Shown here: positions 17,197 to 25,730 of the stretch, piece after piece | Layout of the letters: every line of letters starts with the position of its first letter | Position numbering within the stretch: the first letter of the stretch is position 1 | NCBI RefSeq assembly: GCF_900289045.1 | Contig: NZ_LT985188.1 | Coordinates: forward strand, 3,472,001-3,536,000 | Source: Micropruina glycogenica | Lineage (GTDB): Bacteria; Actinomycetota; Actinomycetes; Propionibacteriales; Propionibacteriaceae | Direction: 5' to 3' | DNA length: 64,000 nt | Position numbers and translations under genes: made by a program | Notes under the pieces: generated by a model | Told to the model about the DNA's origin: nothing | Database searches by the model: none | Seen by the model: only the letters and a program-made list of their open reading frames with translations

Positions 17197-18351
17197 ATGG
17201 CCGAGCCGTCCGGGCGCAAACGGGTGCTGTTCCTGTTCTCAGACACCGGCGGGGGTCACCGCTCGGCCACCAACGCCATGATCGAGGCGATGGGGCTGGA
17301 GTTTCCCGACACCTTCGACTGCAAGATGGTGGACGTCTTTCGCGACTACCTGCCCGCCCCGCTGCGCTACGCGCCCGAGATCTACCCCCCGATGACGAAG
17401 TTTCCCGAAACCTGGGCGATCTCGTACCGCACCACCGACGGCAAGCGCCGCTCGCGCGCGGTGATCAGGCTGCTGTTCCCCTACGTCGCCCGCTCGATTC
17501 GCCGGCTGTACCGCGAGAACCCGGCCGACATCATCGTGTCGGTGCACCCGCTGGTGAACACGGCGATGTTGCGCACGATGAAGAAGCACCCCACGCCCTT
17601 CATGACCGTGGTCACCGACATGGTCACCACCCACGCGTTCTGGTTCGACCGCCGCGCCGACCTGGTGGTGGTGCCCACCGACGAGGCGCGTGAGGTTGCG
17701 ATCGAGTACGGCATTCCGGCCGGCAACGTGCGCGTGGTGGGCCTGCCGACCGCCGAGCGGTTCCGGGTGCCGCCGGCCGACCCGATGGCCTTTCGCGACG
17801 CCGAAGGCTGGCGACGCGACCTGCCGGTGATTCTGGTGGTCGGCGGCGGTGACGGCATGGGGCCGATGGAGGCCGTGGTCAAGGCGATCAACGAGGCCGA
17901 ACCGAACGCCACGCTGGTCGCCATCTGCGGTCGCAACGAGGCGCTGCAGGAGCGTCTGCGGGCCCTGCCCTGGACCATGCCGCACCACATCTACGGCTTC
18001 ACCAGCCAGATGCCCGAGTTCATGGCCGCCAGCGACATGCTGGTCACCAAGGCGGGCCCGGGCACCATCAGCGAGGGCTTCATCGCCGGGTTGCCGCTGG
18101 TGATCTACTCGCGCCTGCCCGGCCAGGAAGACGGCAACGTGCAGTACGTGGTCGACCAGAAGGCCGGCGTGTGGGCGCCGCGGCCGCACCAGGTGGTCGA
18201 GGCCGTGCGGCGCTGGGTGAACGACCCCGCTGCCAGGCAGGCGGCGTCCGAGGCGAGCCGGCGGGTGGCCAAACCCAACGCCGCCCGGCAGATCGCGCAG
18301 ATCATCGCCGACCGGGTCGGGGTGTTTTCGCCGGCGCGGCGGAGCGCCTGA
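17197..18351 (+). CDS. MGDG-synthase-like glycosyltransferase (GT28 family)
   Basis: A 384-residue protein with the MGDG synthase N-terminal motif LFLFSDTGGGHRSAT and the GT28 C-terminal nucleotide-sugar region (VTKAGPGTISEGFIAGLPLV, about residue 285). The N-domain binds a lipid acceptor at the membrane; the C-domain binds UDP-galactose, glucose or GlcNAc. Likely roles are galactolipid or glycolipid synthesis or a glycosylated membrane component; the sugar and acceptor cannot be read. ATG 17197 is preceded by GCGAGGAGAG. It converges on the haemoglobin gene with a three-base gap. Confidence 0.82.
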   Translation: MAEPSGRKRVLFLFSDTGGGHRSATNAMIEAMGLEFPDTFDCKMVDVFRDYLPAPLRYAPEIYPPMTKFPETWAISYRTTDGKRRSRAVIRLLFPYVARSIRRLYRENPADIIVSVHPLVNTAMLRTMKKHPTPFMTVVTDMVTTHAFWFDRRADLVVVPTDEAREVAIEYGIPAGNVRVVGLPTAERFRVPPADPMAFRDAEGWRRDLPVILVVGGGDGMGPMEAVVKAINEAEPNATLVAICGRNEALQERLRALPWTMPHHIYGFTSQMPEFMAASDMLVTKAGPGTISEGFIAGLPLVIYSRLPGQEDGNVQYVVDQKAGVWAPRPHQVVEAVRRWVNDPAARQAASEASRRVAKPNAARQIAQIIADRVGVFSPARRSA

Positions 18352-18354
18352 GGC

Positions 18355-18765
18355 TCACTCGTCGAAGCTGTTCACCATGAAGTGGGCGGCTCGGGTCAGG
18401 TAATCGCGCATCTCGGCATCGTCATCGGCGGGCAACTGCAGCGAGTCCAAGGCGGCCAGCATGTGGTGCAGCCAGCGGTCGCGTTGGGTCGGGGTGACCG
18501 CGTAGGGCCCGTGCCGCAGCCGCAGCCGCGGGTGCCCACGCTGCTCGGAGTACGTCTTGGGCCCGCCGAAGTACTGCTCCAAAAACATGCGCAGCCGGAC
18601 GTTCGCCGGGCCCAGATCGGCTTCGGGGTAGAGGTCGCGCAGCGGCGGATCGTTCGCGACGCCGGCGTAGAACCGGTCGACCAGCGCCACGAACGTGTCA
18701 TGCCCGCCGACCTTGTCGAAGAAACTCTCAGGCTGCGACACGCTCGGGTTGGGATTATTGGTCAC
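18355..18765 (-). CDS. glbO: Group II truncated haemoglobin (GlbO-like)
   Basis: A 136-residue 2-on-2 globin. It begins FFDKVGGHDTFVALVDRFYAGVANDP, with the F-helix His in RHGPYAVT replaced in its usual context by RLRHGPYAV, and the G-helix Trp in RDRWLHHML, typical of group II. YFGGPKTYSEQRGHPRLR is the usual loop. It binds O2 or NO and is linked to nitrosative stress defence or O2 delivery. The start is taken as GTG 18765 because upstream ATGs run into the divergent promoter region; the ribosome binding site is weak. Confidence 0.88.
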   Translation of the reverse strand: MTNNPNPSVSQPESFFDKVGGHDTFVALVDRFYAGVANDPPLRDLYPEADLGPANVRLRMFLEQYFGGPKTYSEQRGHPRLRLRHGPYAVTPTQRDRWLHHMLAALDSLQLPADDDAEMRDYLTRAAHFMVNSFDE

Positions 18766-18820
18766 TTTGACTACCCTGGATCGTGAGGTTGGAAACCCCG
18801 CAAGCATATTTGAGTGACTA

Positions 18821-19567
18821 GTGACTGATACCAAGACCCTGACCAAGAACACCGCGGCCGACAAGGCCGAAACCACCACCACCGAAACCGCCGCGAAGGC
18901 GAAGCTGTTCAACCTGCCCCAGATCGGTGGCGGCGCGATGGCCGCCGTCACCACCGCCGTGGTCGGCTCGCAGTTGGGCGTGGCCGGCACCCTGATCGGC
19001 GCCGCCGTGGCCAGCGTGGTCGCCGCCATCGCCAGCACCTTGTACACCAAGGGCCTGGAGCGCACCCGAGACGGCGTCAAGAAGATCGTGCTGCGCGACG
19101 CCTCCGGCGACACCGAGGTGCTCGTCGTGCCCGACGAAGGCGCGAGCGAAAGCTCGGTGCAGACCACCGCCGTGCCGGCGACCAGCCGATCTGCGGCAGT
19201 CAAGCGTTCGGTCTGGCGCAGCCCCTGGGCCGTCGCCGGCGGCATGCTGGCCACCGCCCTGGCCACGTTCGCCGTTGCGCTCGTGGTGATCACCGGCTGG
19301 GAGTCGGCCAGCGGGCAGAGCCTCAACGGCTCCAACGGCACCACGGTGGGCCAGGTGGCCAACCGCAAGGCGTCCGCCACCCCGACCGCGACGGTGACGG
19401 CCACCGCGACCAGCACCAGCCCCGCAACCCCGACGTCGAGCGAAACCCCGACCGCGACGACGAGCGCCACCCCGACCGCGACACCGTCGGCCACGCCGAC
19501 CGCGAGCGCCACGCCGACGGCCGATGTCACCGAGGCGCCGGCCGACGGAGCAGCGGCCGGCGAGTAG
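18821..19567 (+). CDS. Membrane protein with Thr/Pro-rich repeat tail
   Basis: A 248-residue protein of unknown function. Residues 35-75 are a glycine/alanine-rich hydrophobic hairpin (two short membrane segments), residues 80-105 are soluble, residues 133-158 form a second membrane segment, and the last 75 residues are a low-complexity Ala/Thr/Pro tract with repeated ATPTAT units, probably exposed outside. GTG 18821 lacks a clear ribosome binding site; a leaderless transcript from the 55-base divergent region is possible. Not recognised beyond this layout. Confidence 0.7.
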   Translation: MTDTKTLTKNTAADKAETTTTETAAKAKLFNLPQIGGGAMAAVTTAVVGSQLGVAGTLIGAAVASVVAAIASTLYTKGLERTRDGVKKIVLRDASGDTEVLVVPDEGASESSVQTTAVPATSRSAAVKRSVWRSPWAVAGGMLATALATFAVALVVITGWESASGQSLNGSNGTTVGQVANRKASATPTATVTATATSTSPATPTSSETPTATTSATPTATPSATPTASATPTADVTEAPADGAAAGE

Positions 19568-19614
19568 CTCGCGGCTGCCATCGAACTGTCGGTGGCGTCG
19601 GCCATGCTGAACAC

Positions 19615-20015
19615 ATGGCCGACACCCAGACGCGCACCCTCGACACCCACAGCGCCTTCTCGCTTCGCGAGGCGGCGCTGTTCGGTTTCGGGCACCGTGC
19701 CGAGAGCGATTACGACGGCGGTTGTCGGCCGCGCACCCTCAGCAACTCGGCCAGGCGGCGGCCGAAGACGAGTTGCGCACCCTGCCCGGCATCGGGCCCT
19801 GCTACAGCCAGTTGATCTCGATGCGTGGTTCGGGCCTCGACGACGCGCTGCCGTTGGCCGAGGCGAAGGCCCGCGAGGTCGCGGGCGAGCTCGACGGCAT
19901 CGACGTGAGCGGCGACCACGACTACCTGGCATTGGCCGAGCGGTGGCGTCCGGTGCGTGCCTGGGCCACGGTGCTCATCAGGGCAACGGCTGAGCGGTCG
20001 GTAACGGCGAGCTGA
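19615..20015 (+). pseudogene. Internally deleted DNA-3-methyladenine glycosylase (alkA-like)
   Basis: The first frame, from ATG 19615, gives FSLREAALFGFGHR then YDGG, the N-terminal part seen in actinobacterial HhH-GPD glycosylases. After about 19720 a different frame gives DELRTLPGIGPCYSQLI (the helix-hairpin-helix), the downstream MRGSGLDDALPLAEAK and LAERWRPVRAWATVLIRA, the C-terminus of the same family. The middle, some 130-150 residues, is missing and the halves are out of frame. The catalytic Asp region (usually FP..D) is altered to ALPLAE. It is therefore not expected to be active in base-excision repair. Confidence 0.75.
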
Positions 20016-20027
20016 CACACTGGGCCC

Positions 20028-20540
20028 GTGACGATCCACGACACCCACCCGTTCGCGGCGAGCGGCCAGCCCCGGCGTCCGCTGCGACGGTTTCGTGGCC
20101 GGTTGCCGGCACCGGTGACCATCTGGGCGACGTACACCCCGCGCGGCCCGGTGGGGCTCACCGTGTCGTCGGTCGCGGTGGCCGACGGCGAGCCGGGTGA
20201 GGTGGTCGGCCTGGTCGACCCCGCGTCCGACCTGTTCGATGCGGTGCTGGCGACCGGGCGGTGGGCGGTCAGCCTGCTCGGCCACGCCGACCGGCAACTG
20301 GCCGACGCCATGGCCGGCTTGGCGCCCGCGCCCGGCGGCCCGTTTCGGCTCGCGCAGTGGCGAGAGACCGACTGGGGCCCGGTGCTGGCCGGTTCGCCCG
20401 GTTGGCTGGGTGCGCACCTGCTCACCGACCCGGTCGAGGCCGGCTGGTCGATGCTGGTGCGTGGCGTGGTCGATCACAGCGAGATCGACGAGTCGCACGC
20501 ACCCGTCGCGTACGTGCGGGGCCAATACCGAGAGCTGTGA
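20028..20540 (+). CDS. Flavin reductase-like FMN-binding protein
   Basis: A 170-residue split-barrel flavoprotein. RLPAPVTIWATYTPRGPVGLTVSS is the FMN/flavin-binding start and FDAVLATGRWAVSLLGHADRQLADAMAG the following core of flavin reductase domain proteins. Such proteins supply reduced flavin to monooxygenases or act as stand-alone reductases; no partner monooxygenase lies beside it. GTG 20028 begins 12 bases after the alkA remnant. Confidence 0.82.
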   Translation: MTIHDTHPFAASGQPRRPLRRFRGRLPAPVTIWATYTPRGPVGLTVSSVAVADGEPGEVVGLVDPASDLFDAVLATGRWAVSLLGHADRQLADAMAGLAPAPGGPFRLAQWRETDWGPVLAGSPGWLGAHLLTDPVEAGWSMLVRGVVDHSEIDESHAPVAYVRGQYREL

Positions 20541-20692
20541 GTGCCTCTCGTTGCCACGATTCGTTCGCCGATCACGGCACATCGGCGCCGAACAGAGCCG
20601 CACTAAGGTCGGCGAATCGCACCTATGCAGGGTGAGCGGGCTGGTTTACTTTGAGGATCATCGGCTCGGGCGTGGCCGAGAGAAGGATCCGG

Positions 20693-20962
20693 ATGAATCC
20701 CATGTGGATGATTGGGGTTTCGCTGGCAGCGGTCGCCGTGCTCTTCGGCGTATTCGTGCTGCAGCACCGTTTGGCGCGCCGTCGCAAGGCTCGTTCGCCC
20801 CTGCCGCCGCTGTGCACCACTGATCAGCATGCGGCAACGCCCTTGCGGGGGCTCACCGACGTGCATGGTTGGGACCAGACGCCCCAAGGCGGTAACGCCG
20901 TCGATCTCGACGGCACGGTCGCTGCCGGCGCCGACCCGTCCCTGGTCGACCGCGAGCGTTGA
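20693..20962 (+). CDS. Small single-pass membrane protein, 89 residues
   Basis: Not recognised. MNPMWMIGVSLAAVAVLFGV is a membrane segment at residues 1-22, followed by a basic stop-transfer cluster (HRLARRRKAR) and an acidic/polar cytoplasmic tail. ATG 20693 follows GAAGGAT. It converges on the DUF1353 gene with a four-base gap. The 150 bases upstream (20541-20692) hold no other feature I can support. Confidence 0.6.
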   Translation: MNPMWMIGVSLAAVAVLFGVFVLQHRLARRRKARSPLPPLCTTDQHAATPLRGLTDVHGWDQTPQGGNAVDLDGTVAAGADPSLVDRER

Positions 20963-20966
20963 GACC

Positions 20967-21992
20967 TCAGCCGCGCGGCCCGTCCACGGTGTTGGTGGGG
21001 ATCTCGACGGTGTTGATCGGTCCACACGAGGCCGGCGAGAACGCGTCCGGAATCCACAGCAGGTAGAGCACGACCACCGTCACCCCCGCCACCAGGCCAA
21101 CCCAGGGGCCGGCCAGCGCCACGACCAGCGGCAGCAGCGCGTCACGGCGCACCGGTGACGCCGCAAGCACACCCGACCCGGCCACGAACAGCGCCAAGGC
21201 GGCCAGGCCCGCCCAGCCGGGCAGCGCGAGGCCGAACACCGGCGGCCAGGGCAGCGACGAGAAGGTGGCAGCCGCCAGCAGCGCGATCGTCAACGCCACC
21301 AGCGCCTGGCTGATCCACCGGTCGGCCGTTCGCCCTGATCGCTGCACCCGAATCGCCACCTGGCCGGCCACCCCCAGCACGACCAGCGACACCACCAACA
21401 GCACCGCTGCCGCGAGCGGTTGAGCCGGCCCGGCGATCGACTGGGCCAGCCACCACCCGGCGAGCCACAGCCCGAGGGTGGCGCCGGCCAGGGCCACGAA
21501 ACCGGGGCGGTTGAACCGCCAATAGCGAGCCGCCGACACCCCCGCCCACAACACCAGCGAGCGAAACCAGGGGGCTCTGAAGTCGGGGCGACCCGGGTCG
21601 CGCAGGGCCTGAAAGAACACCTCGTCGGCGGCGGTCTGGCGCACGAACCGTTCACCCTCGGCGCCCTCGTCGGCGTAGGCGCTGAGTCGATCGTGCACGA
21701 GCACGGCCAGGGTGTGCCGTCCGTAGCTGGCGATCAGGCCCCAGAGCACCCCGGGCACGCTAGCCAGATCGGTCAGCGGTGGCCGACGCTCGTCGCCGAC
21801 CTTGAGCCAGCGCGCCGAATCGTCCGGCGGGTCCGGCGCAGTGGCCGGCAGACCGGCGTCCAGGCCGGCCGGCAGGGGGCGTTCGGGGGCGTACCAGAAC
21901 GGTGTCATCAGGCTGAACAGCCGCGGGGTGTCGAGGCGCAACTGCACCGCGGTGGTCGCCGGGTTCGAGCCGGCCGGTAGCACATACGGCAT
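20967..21992 (-). CDS. DUF1353 domain membrane protein
   Basis: A 341-residue protein. Residues 60-130 match DUF1353: LTDLASVPGVLWGLI and LAVLVHDRLSAYADEG, with the conserved Asp/His pair suggestive of a hydrolase site. Five to six hydrophobic helices follow (about 160-330). The function of DUF1353 is not established; it is often phage-linked when alone, but this membrane-fused form is chromosomal. The gene starts 23 bases from the divergent racemase gene. Confidence 0.7.
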   Translation of the reverse strand: MPYVLPAGSNPATTAVQLRLDTPRLFSLMTPFWYAPERPLPAGLDAGLPATAPDPPDDSARWLKVGDERRPPLTDLASVPGVLWGLIASYGRHTLAVLVHDRLSAYADEGAEGERFVRQTAADEVFFQALRDPGRPDFRAPWFRSLVLWAGVSAARYWRFNRPGFVALAGATLGLWLAGWWLAQSIAGPAQPLAAAVLLVVSLVVLGVAGQVAIRVQRSGRTADRWISQALVALTIALLAAATFSSLPWPPVFGLALPGWAGLAALALFVAGSGVLAASPVRRDALLPLVVALAGPWVGLVAGVTVVVLYLLWIPDAFSPASCGPINTVEIPTNTVDGPRG

Positions 21993-22015
21993 GTCGCGAA
22001 GGCTACCGTTGCGCC

Positions 22016-22717
22016 GTGAGCGGGCAACGGGTGATCGGGCTGATCGGCGGCATGAGCTGGGCCTCGACGGTCGAGTACTACCGGTTGGCGAACGAACTGG
22101 TGGCGCAACGCCTGGGCGGGTTTCACTCGGCCCGCATCATCGTGGCCTCGGTCGACTTCGCCGACGTCGAAGCGTGTCAGGTCGAGGGTCGGTGGAACGA
22201 CGCCGGCGAGTTGCTCGCCGAACAGGCCCGCGCCCTCGAAGCCGCCGGTGCCGATTTCGTGCTGATCGGCGCGAACACCATGCACAAGGTCGCGCCGGCG
22301 GTGGCGGCGGCCGTGAGCATTCCGCTGGTGCACATCGCCGACGCGATCGCGCAGGCGGCGCAGCGCGCCGGGGTGCACACCGTGGGGCTGCTGGGCACCG
22401 CCTACACCATGGAGCAGGACTTCATCAGCGGGCCGTTGCGGGCGGCCGGGCTGACCGTGCTGACACCCCGGGCCGACGATCGGGTCGAGGTGCACCGGGT
22501 GATCTATGGCGAGTTGGTCAAGGGTGAGGTCGCCGACCCGTCGCGGTTGTTCCACCAGCAGGTGATCGCGCGGCTGGTCGAGCGTGGCGCGCAAGGCATC
22601 GTGCTGGGGTGTACCGAGCTGGAGTTGCTGATCGGGCCCGACGACAGCCCCGTCCCCCTGTTTCCGACGGCTCGGCTGCACGTCGAGGCGGCCGTCGAGC
22701 GGGCACTGGCGCGGTAA
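22016..22717 (+). CDS. Aspartate/glutamate racemase family protein
   Basis: A 233-residue member of the Asp/Glu racemase family (YgeA-like). GLIGGMSWASTVEYYRLANE is the usual N-terminus, and the second catalytic Cys is present in LGCTELELL (C199). The first catalytic position (Cys or Thr before NTMH) is Ala86 in GANTMHK. PLX-independent racemisation uses two bases, so activity may be changed. GTG 22016 is only 23 bases from the divergent DUF1353 start. tdh follows 30 bases downstream, so co-transcription is likely. Confidence 0.8.
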   Translation: MSGQRVIGLIGGMSWASTVEYYRLANELVAQRLGGFHSARIIVASVDFADVEACQVEGRWNDAGELLAEQARALEAAGADFVLIGANTMHKVAPAVAAAVSIPLVHIADAIAQAAQRAGVHTVGLLGTAYTMEQDFISGPLRAAGLTVLTPRADDRVEVHRVIYGELVKGEVADPSRLFHQQVIARLVERGAQGIVLGCTELELLIGPDDSPVPLFPTARLHVEAAVERALAR

Positions 22718-22747
22718 CGTCGAGGCCGAGACGACAAGGGGGTGGCG

Positions 22748-23785
22748 ATGCGCGCGCTGGCCAAGGTGACGGCCGGGCCGGGCCTGGAGCTGATCGAGCG
22801 ACCCGAACCGGTGTGCGGGCCGTGGGGCGTGAAGATCAGGGTGCTGCGGGCGGGGTTGTGCGGCACCGACCTGCACCTGCAGCAGTGGGACGACTGGGCG
22901 GCGTCGCAGGTGCACCCACCGCAGACGATCGGGCACGAGTTCTACGGCGAGATCGTCGAGATCGGCTCAGAGGTCAAGGAGCTCAAGCCGGGTGACACGT
23001 GCTCGGCCGAGGGTCACATCGTCTGCGGCTACTGCCGCAACTGCCGGGCCGGGCGTCGCCACCAGTGCATTCGCACCGTGGGCCTGGGGGTCAACACCGA
23101 CGGCGCGTTCGCCGACTACGTGGTGGTTCCGGTCGAGAACGTGTGGAAGCACCCGGCGTGGGTCGACCCCGACCTGGGCGCCATCTTCGACCCGCTGGGC
23201 AACGCCACCCACACCGCCCTGCAGTGGCCGTTGGTGGGCGAGGACGTGCTGATCACCGGTGCCGGCCCGATCGGCGTGATGGCGGCCGCCATCGCCCGGC
23301 ACGCGGGGGCGCGGCACGTGGTGGTCACCGACCTGTCCGAGGTGCGGCTGGCGCTGGCGAAGGCCGCCGGCGCCGACCTGACCGTCGACGTCGGCTCGAC
23401 CCGCATCGCGCAGGCGCAGCGCGAACTGGGCATGCGCGAAGGGTTCGACGTCGCGCTCGAGATGTCGGGCTCGCCGCAGGCGGTGGCCGAACTGATCGAC
23501 AACATGAACCACGGCGGCAAGGTGGCCATGCTGGGGTTGCCGAAGAACCCCTACCCGATCGACTGGGGCAAGGTGATCACGCACATGCTCACCATCAAGG
23601 GCATCTACGGCCGCGAGATGTTCGAAACCTGGTACCTGATGACGTCCATGCTGTCGACGTCGCCCACCCTGGCCGACGCGGTGCGCTCGGTGATCACCCA
23701 CCGGTTCGCCGCCGAGCAGTGGCAGGACGCGTTCGACGTAGCCAGATCGGGTAACTGCGGCAAGGTGCTCTTGGATTGGAGCTGA
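22748..23785 (+). CDS. tdh: L-threonine 3-dehydrogenase
   Basis: A 345-residue zinc medium-chain dehydrogenase that oxidises L-threonine to 2-amino-3-ketobutyrate with NAD+. Catalytic-zinc residues are in AGLCGTDLHL and TIGHEFYGEI; the structural-zinc cluster is CGYCRNCRAGRRHQC; the NAD fold is GAGPIGVMAAAIARHAG. The C-terminal KGIYGREMFETWY is diagnostic for Tdh. ATG 22748 was chosen over GTG 22742 because of AAGGGG at the proper distance and the family N-terminus. Its partner kbl is 1.9 kb downstream, beyond an ABC pair. Confidence 0.94.
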   Translation: MRALAKVTAGPGLELIERPEPVCGPWGVKIRVLRAGLCGTDLHLQQWDDWAASQVHPPQTIGHEFYGEIVEIGSEVKELKPGDTCSAEGHIVCGYCRNCRAGRRHQCIRTVGLGVNTDGAFADYVVVPVENVWKHPAWVDPDLGAIFDPLGNATHTALQWPLVGEDVLITGAGPIGVMAAAIARHAGARHVVVTDLSEVRLALAKAAGADLTVDVGSTRIAQAQRELGMREGFDVALEMSGSPQAVAELIDNMNHGGKVAMLGLPKNPYPIDWGKVITHMLTIKGIYGREMFETWYLMTSMLSTSPTLADAVRSVITHRFAAEQWQDAFDVARSGNCGKVLLDWS

Positions 23786-23804
23786 TGCAGGCTAGCCTCG
23801 ACGC

Positions 23805-24770
23805 ATGAGCGACCACCCCCAGTCGCCGGCCGTACGCATCGTCGGCCTGCGCAAGACCTACCGTTCGATCGTCGCGGTCGACGACCTCACCATGACCGTG
23901 CCGTTGCGCGGTGTGCACGGCTTTCTCGGGCCCAACGGCTCGGGTAAGACCACCACGATTCGCATGCTGCTCGGGTTGATGCGGGCCGATCAAGGCACCA
24001 TGGAGTTGTTCGGCGAGCCGGTGCCGGGGCGGCTGCCCGAGGTGATCAACCGGGTGGGGGCCATCGTCGAGCAGCCGAGGTTCTTCGAGAACTTTTCGGG
24101 CCGCAAGAACCTGGCCCTGCTGGCCCAGGGCATCGCCGTGCCGATCTCGCGGGTCGGTGCGGTGCTCGAGCAGGTGGGCCTGAGCGATCGCGCCGGCAGT
24201 GCCTTCGGCACTTACTCGCTGGGCATGAAGCAGCGGCTGGCGGTGGCCGCCACCCTGCTGAAAGACCCCGAGCTGTTGATCTTCGACGAGCCCACCAACG
24301 GCCTCGACCCGCAGGGCATTCACGAGTTTCGCAGCACCATGCGCTCGCTGGCCGACGCCGGCCGCACCGTGCTGGTGTCGAGCCACATTCTCGCCGAGGT
24401 GCAGCAGATCGCCGACACGGTCACCATCATCGGGCGTGGCCGCACCCTGGCCGAAGGCCCGGTCGCCAGCCTGCTGGCGGGTGCGGCCGACCCGGTGCGC
24501 GTGGTGGTCGACGACGCCGACCGGGCCGCGGCCGTGCTGCGCGCGGCCGGCCTGGACGTGCGCCCGCACGAGGGTGCGCTGCTCGTCAGCCGGGCCTCCG
24601 GGCAGGTGCCGCCGGCCGAGGTGAGCCGGCTGCTCGGCGAGCAGGGGTTGTGGATCAGTGAGCTGACCGTGCAGCGGCGCAACCTCGAAGAGTTGTACCT
24701 GCAACTCACCGAGGCCGGGCCCACCCAGCAGCCCGACCTGCACTGGGCCCGTCCGGAGGGAGCGGCATGA
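23805..24770 (+). CDS. ABC transporter ATP-binding protein (ABC-2 type)
   Basis: A 321-residue ATPase of the drug/antibiotic-export type. Walker A is GPNGSGKTTT, the signature YSLGMKQRLAVAATL, Walker B LLIFDEPTNGLD and the H-loop LVSSHI. The C-terminal 90 residues are the accessory domain usual for this class. It overlaps its permease gene by four bases (ATGA). The unit lies inside the tdh-kbl pair with 19- and 13-base gaps, so all four genes are probably one transcript. Confidence 0.9.
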   Translation: MSDHPQSPAVRIVGLRKTYRSIVAVDDLTMTVPLRGVHGFLGPNGSGKTTTIRMLLGLMRADQGTMELFGEPVPGRLPEVINRVGAIVEQPRFFENFSGRKNLALLAQGIAVPISRVGAVLEQVGLSDRAGSAFGTYSLGMKQRLAVAATLLKDPELLIFDEPTNGLDPQGIHEFRSTMRSLADAGRTVLVSSHILAEVQQIADTVTIIGRGRTLAEGPVASLLAGAADPVRVVVDDADRAAAVLRAAGLDVRPHEGALLVSRASGQVPPAEVSRLLGEQGLWISELTVQRRNLEELYLQLTEAGPTQQPDLHWARPEGAA

Positions 24771-25717
24771 GCAACCTGCTGAAAGCCGAAGTCAACCGGT
24801 GGTTCAGCCGACGGTTGTGGTGGGCCATGCTGCTCGCGGCGGTGGCCCTGGCCGGGCTCTCGGTGCTGAGCATCAGTCAGGTGTACGCGCCGCAGACGCC
24901 GGCCGAGATCGCTCAGGCCGAAAAAGACTGGCAGAACATTCAAAGCAGCGCCCAGCAAGATCTGCAAGAGTGCATCGACGACGGCAACTCGGCCGAAGAC
25001 TGTCGAGAAATGCTGCCGTCGCGCAGCAACTTCATTCGTGATCCACCGACCTACCAGACGCTGGTCGAGGTCGGCGCCCAGTCGGCGGGCCAGATCGCGC
25101 AGCTTGCGGCCCTGATCGTGGCCGCGTCGTTCATCGGCGCCGAGTTCAAGTCGGGCAGCCTGGCCACGTGGCTCACCTATGTGCCGCGCCGGGTGCCGGT
25201 GTTCGCGAGCAAGGCGCTGGTGGCAGTGCTGGGCTCGGCCGTGCTGGGCGTCGTCGTGCACGCCTTGGTGCAGGGCGGCATCGCGCTGTTGGCCGCGAAC
25301 TGGCTGGGTGCTGCCGGGCTGACTGGTGCGACGGAGGGTTGGCAGATGGTCGGTCGCACGTTGGTGGTGGTGGTGGGCTCGGGGCTGTTCGGGTTCTGTC
25401 TGGCGGCCCTGTTCGGCAGCACCATCGCACCGTTGGCCGGCCTGCTGGGCGTGTTCGTGGTGCTGATGTTGGTGGGTGGCCTGCTGCAAAGCGTGCCTGT
25501 GGTGGCGTGGCTGATCGTGCTGCTGCCCGACAACAACCTGAACGCCTATATCTACGGCAGTTGGCAAACCAGCTACTACGAGCGGGCTGCGAGTGGGTCA
25601 GACATCGAACGGGTGCTGCGCATCGAACTGGGCCAGGCGTCGCTCTATCTGGCCTGCCTGATGGCCGTGATCGTGGCGGTCACCCTGTGGCGGTTCACCA
25701 GGCGCGAGGTGCGGTAG
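24767..25717 (+). CDS. ABC-2 type transporter permease
   Basis: A 316-residue membrane protein with six predicted helices. The first helix is at about 20-40; a polar extracytoplasmic loop follows (about 45-100, with acidic and Gln-rich sequence and two Cys, [12 protein letters not shown]); the remaining helices run from 105 to 310. It pairs with the preceding ATPase as an exporter. The substrate is unknown; position between threonine-catabolic genes is suggestive of an amino-acid-derived or small-molecule substrate but proves nothing. Confidence 0.85.
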   Translation: MSNLLKAEVNRWFSRRLWWAMLLAAVALAGLSVLSISQVYAPQTPAEIAQAEKDWQNIQSSAQQDLQECIDDGNSAEDCREMLPSRSNFIRDPPTYQTLVEVGAQSAGQIAQLAALIVAASFIGAEFKSGSLATWLTYVPRRVPVFASKALVAVLGSAVLGVVVHALVQGGIALLAANWLGAAGLTGATEGWQMVGRTLVVVVGSGLFGFCLAALFGSTIAPLAGLLGVFVVLMLVGGLLQSVPVVAWLIVLLPDNNLNAYIYGSWQTSYYERAASGSDIERVLRIELGQASLYLACLMAVIVAVTLWRFTRREVR

Positions 25718-25730
25718 TAGCGTCGCGGGT

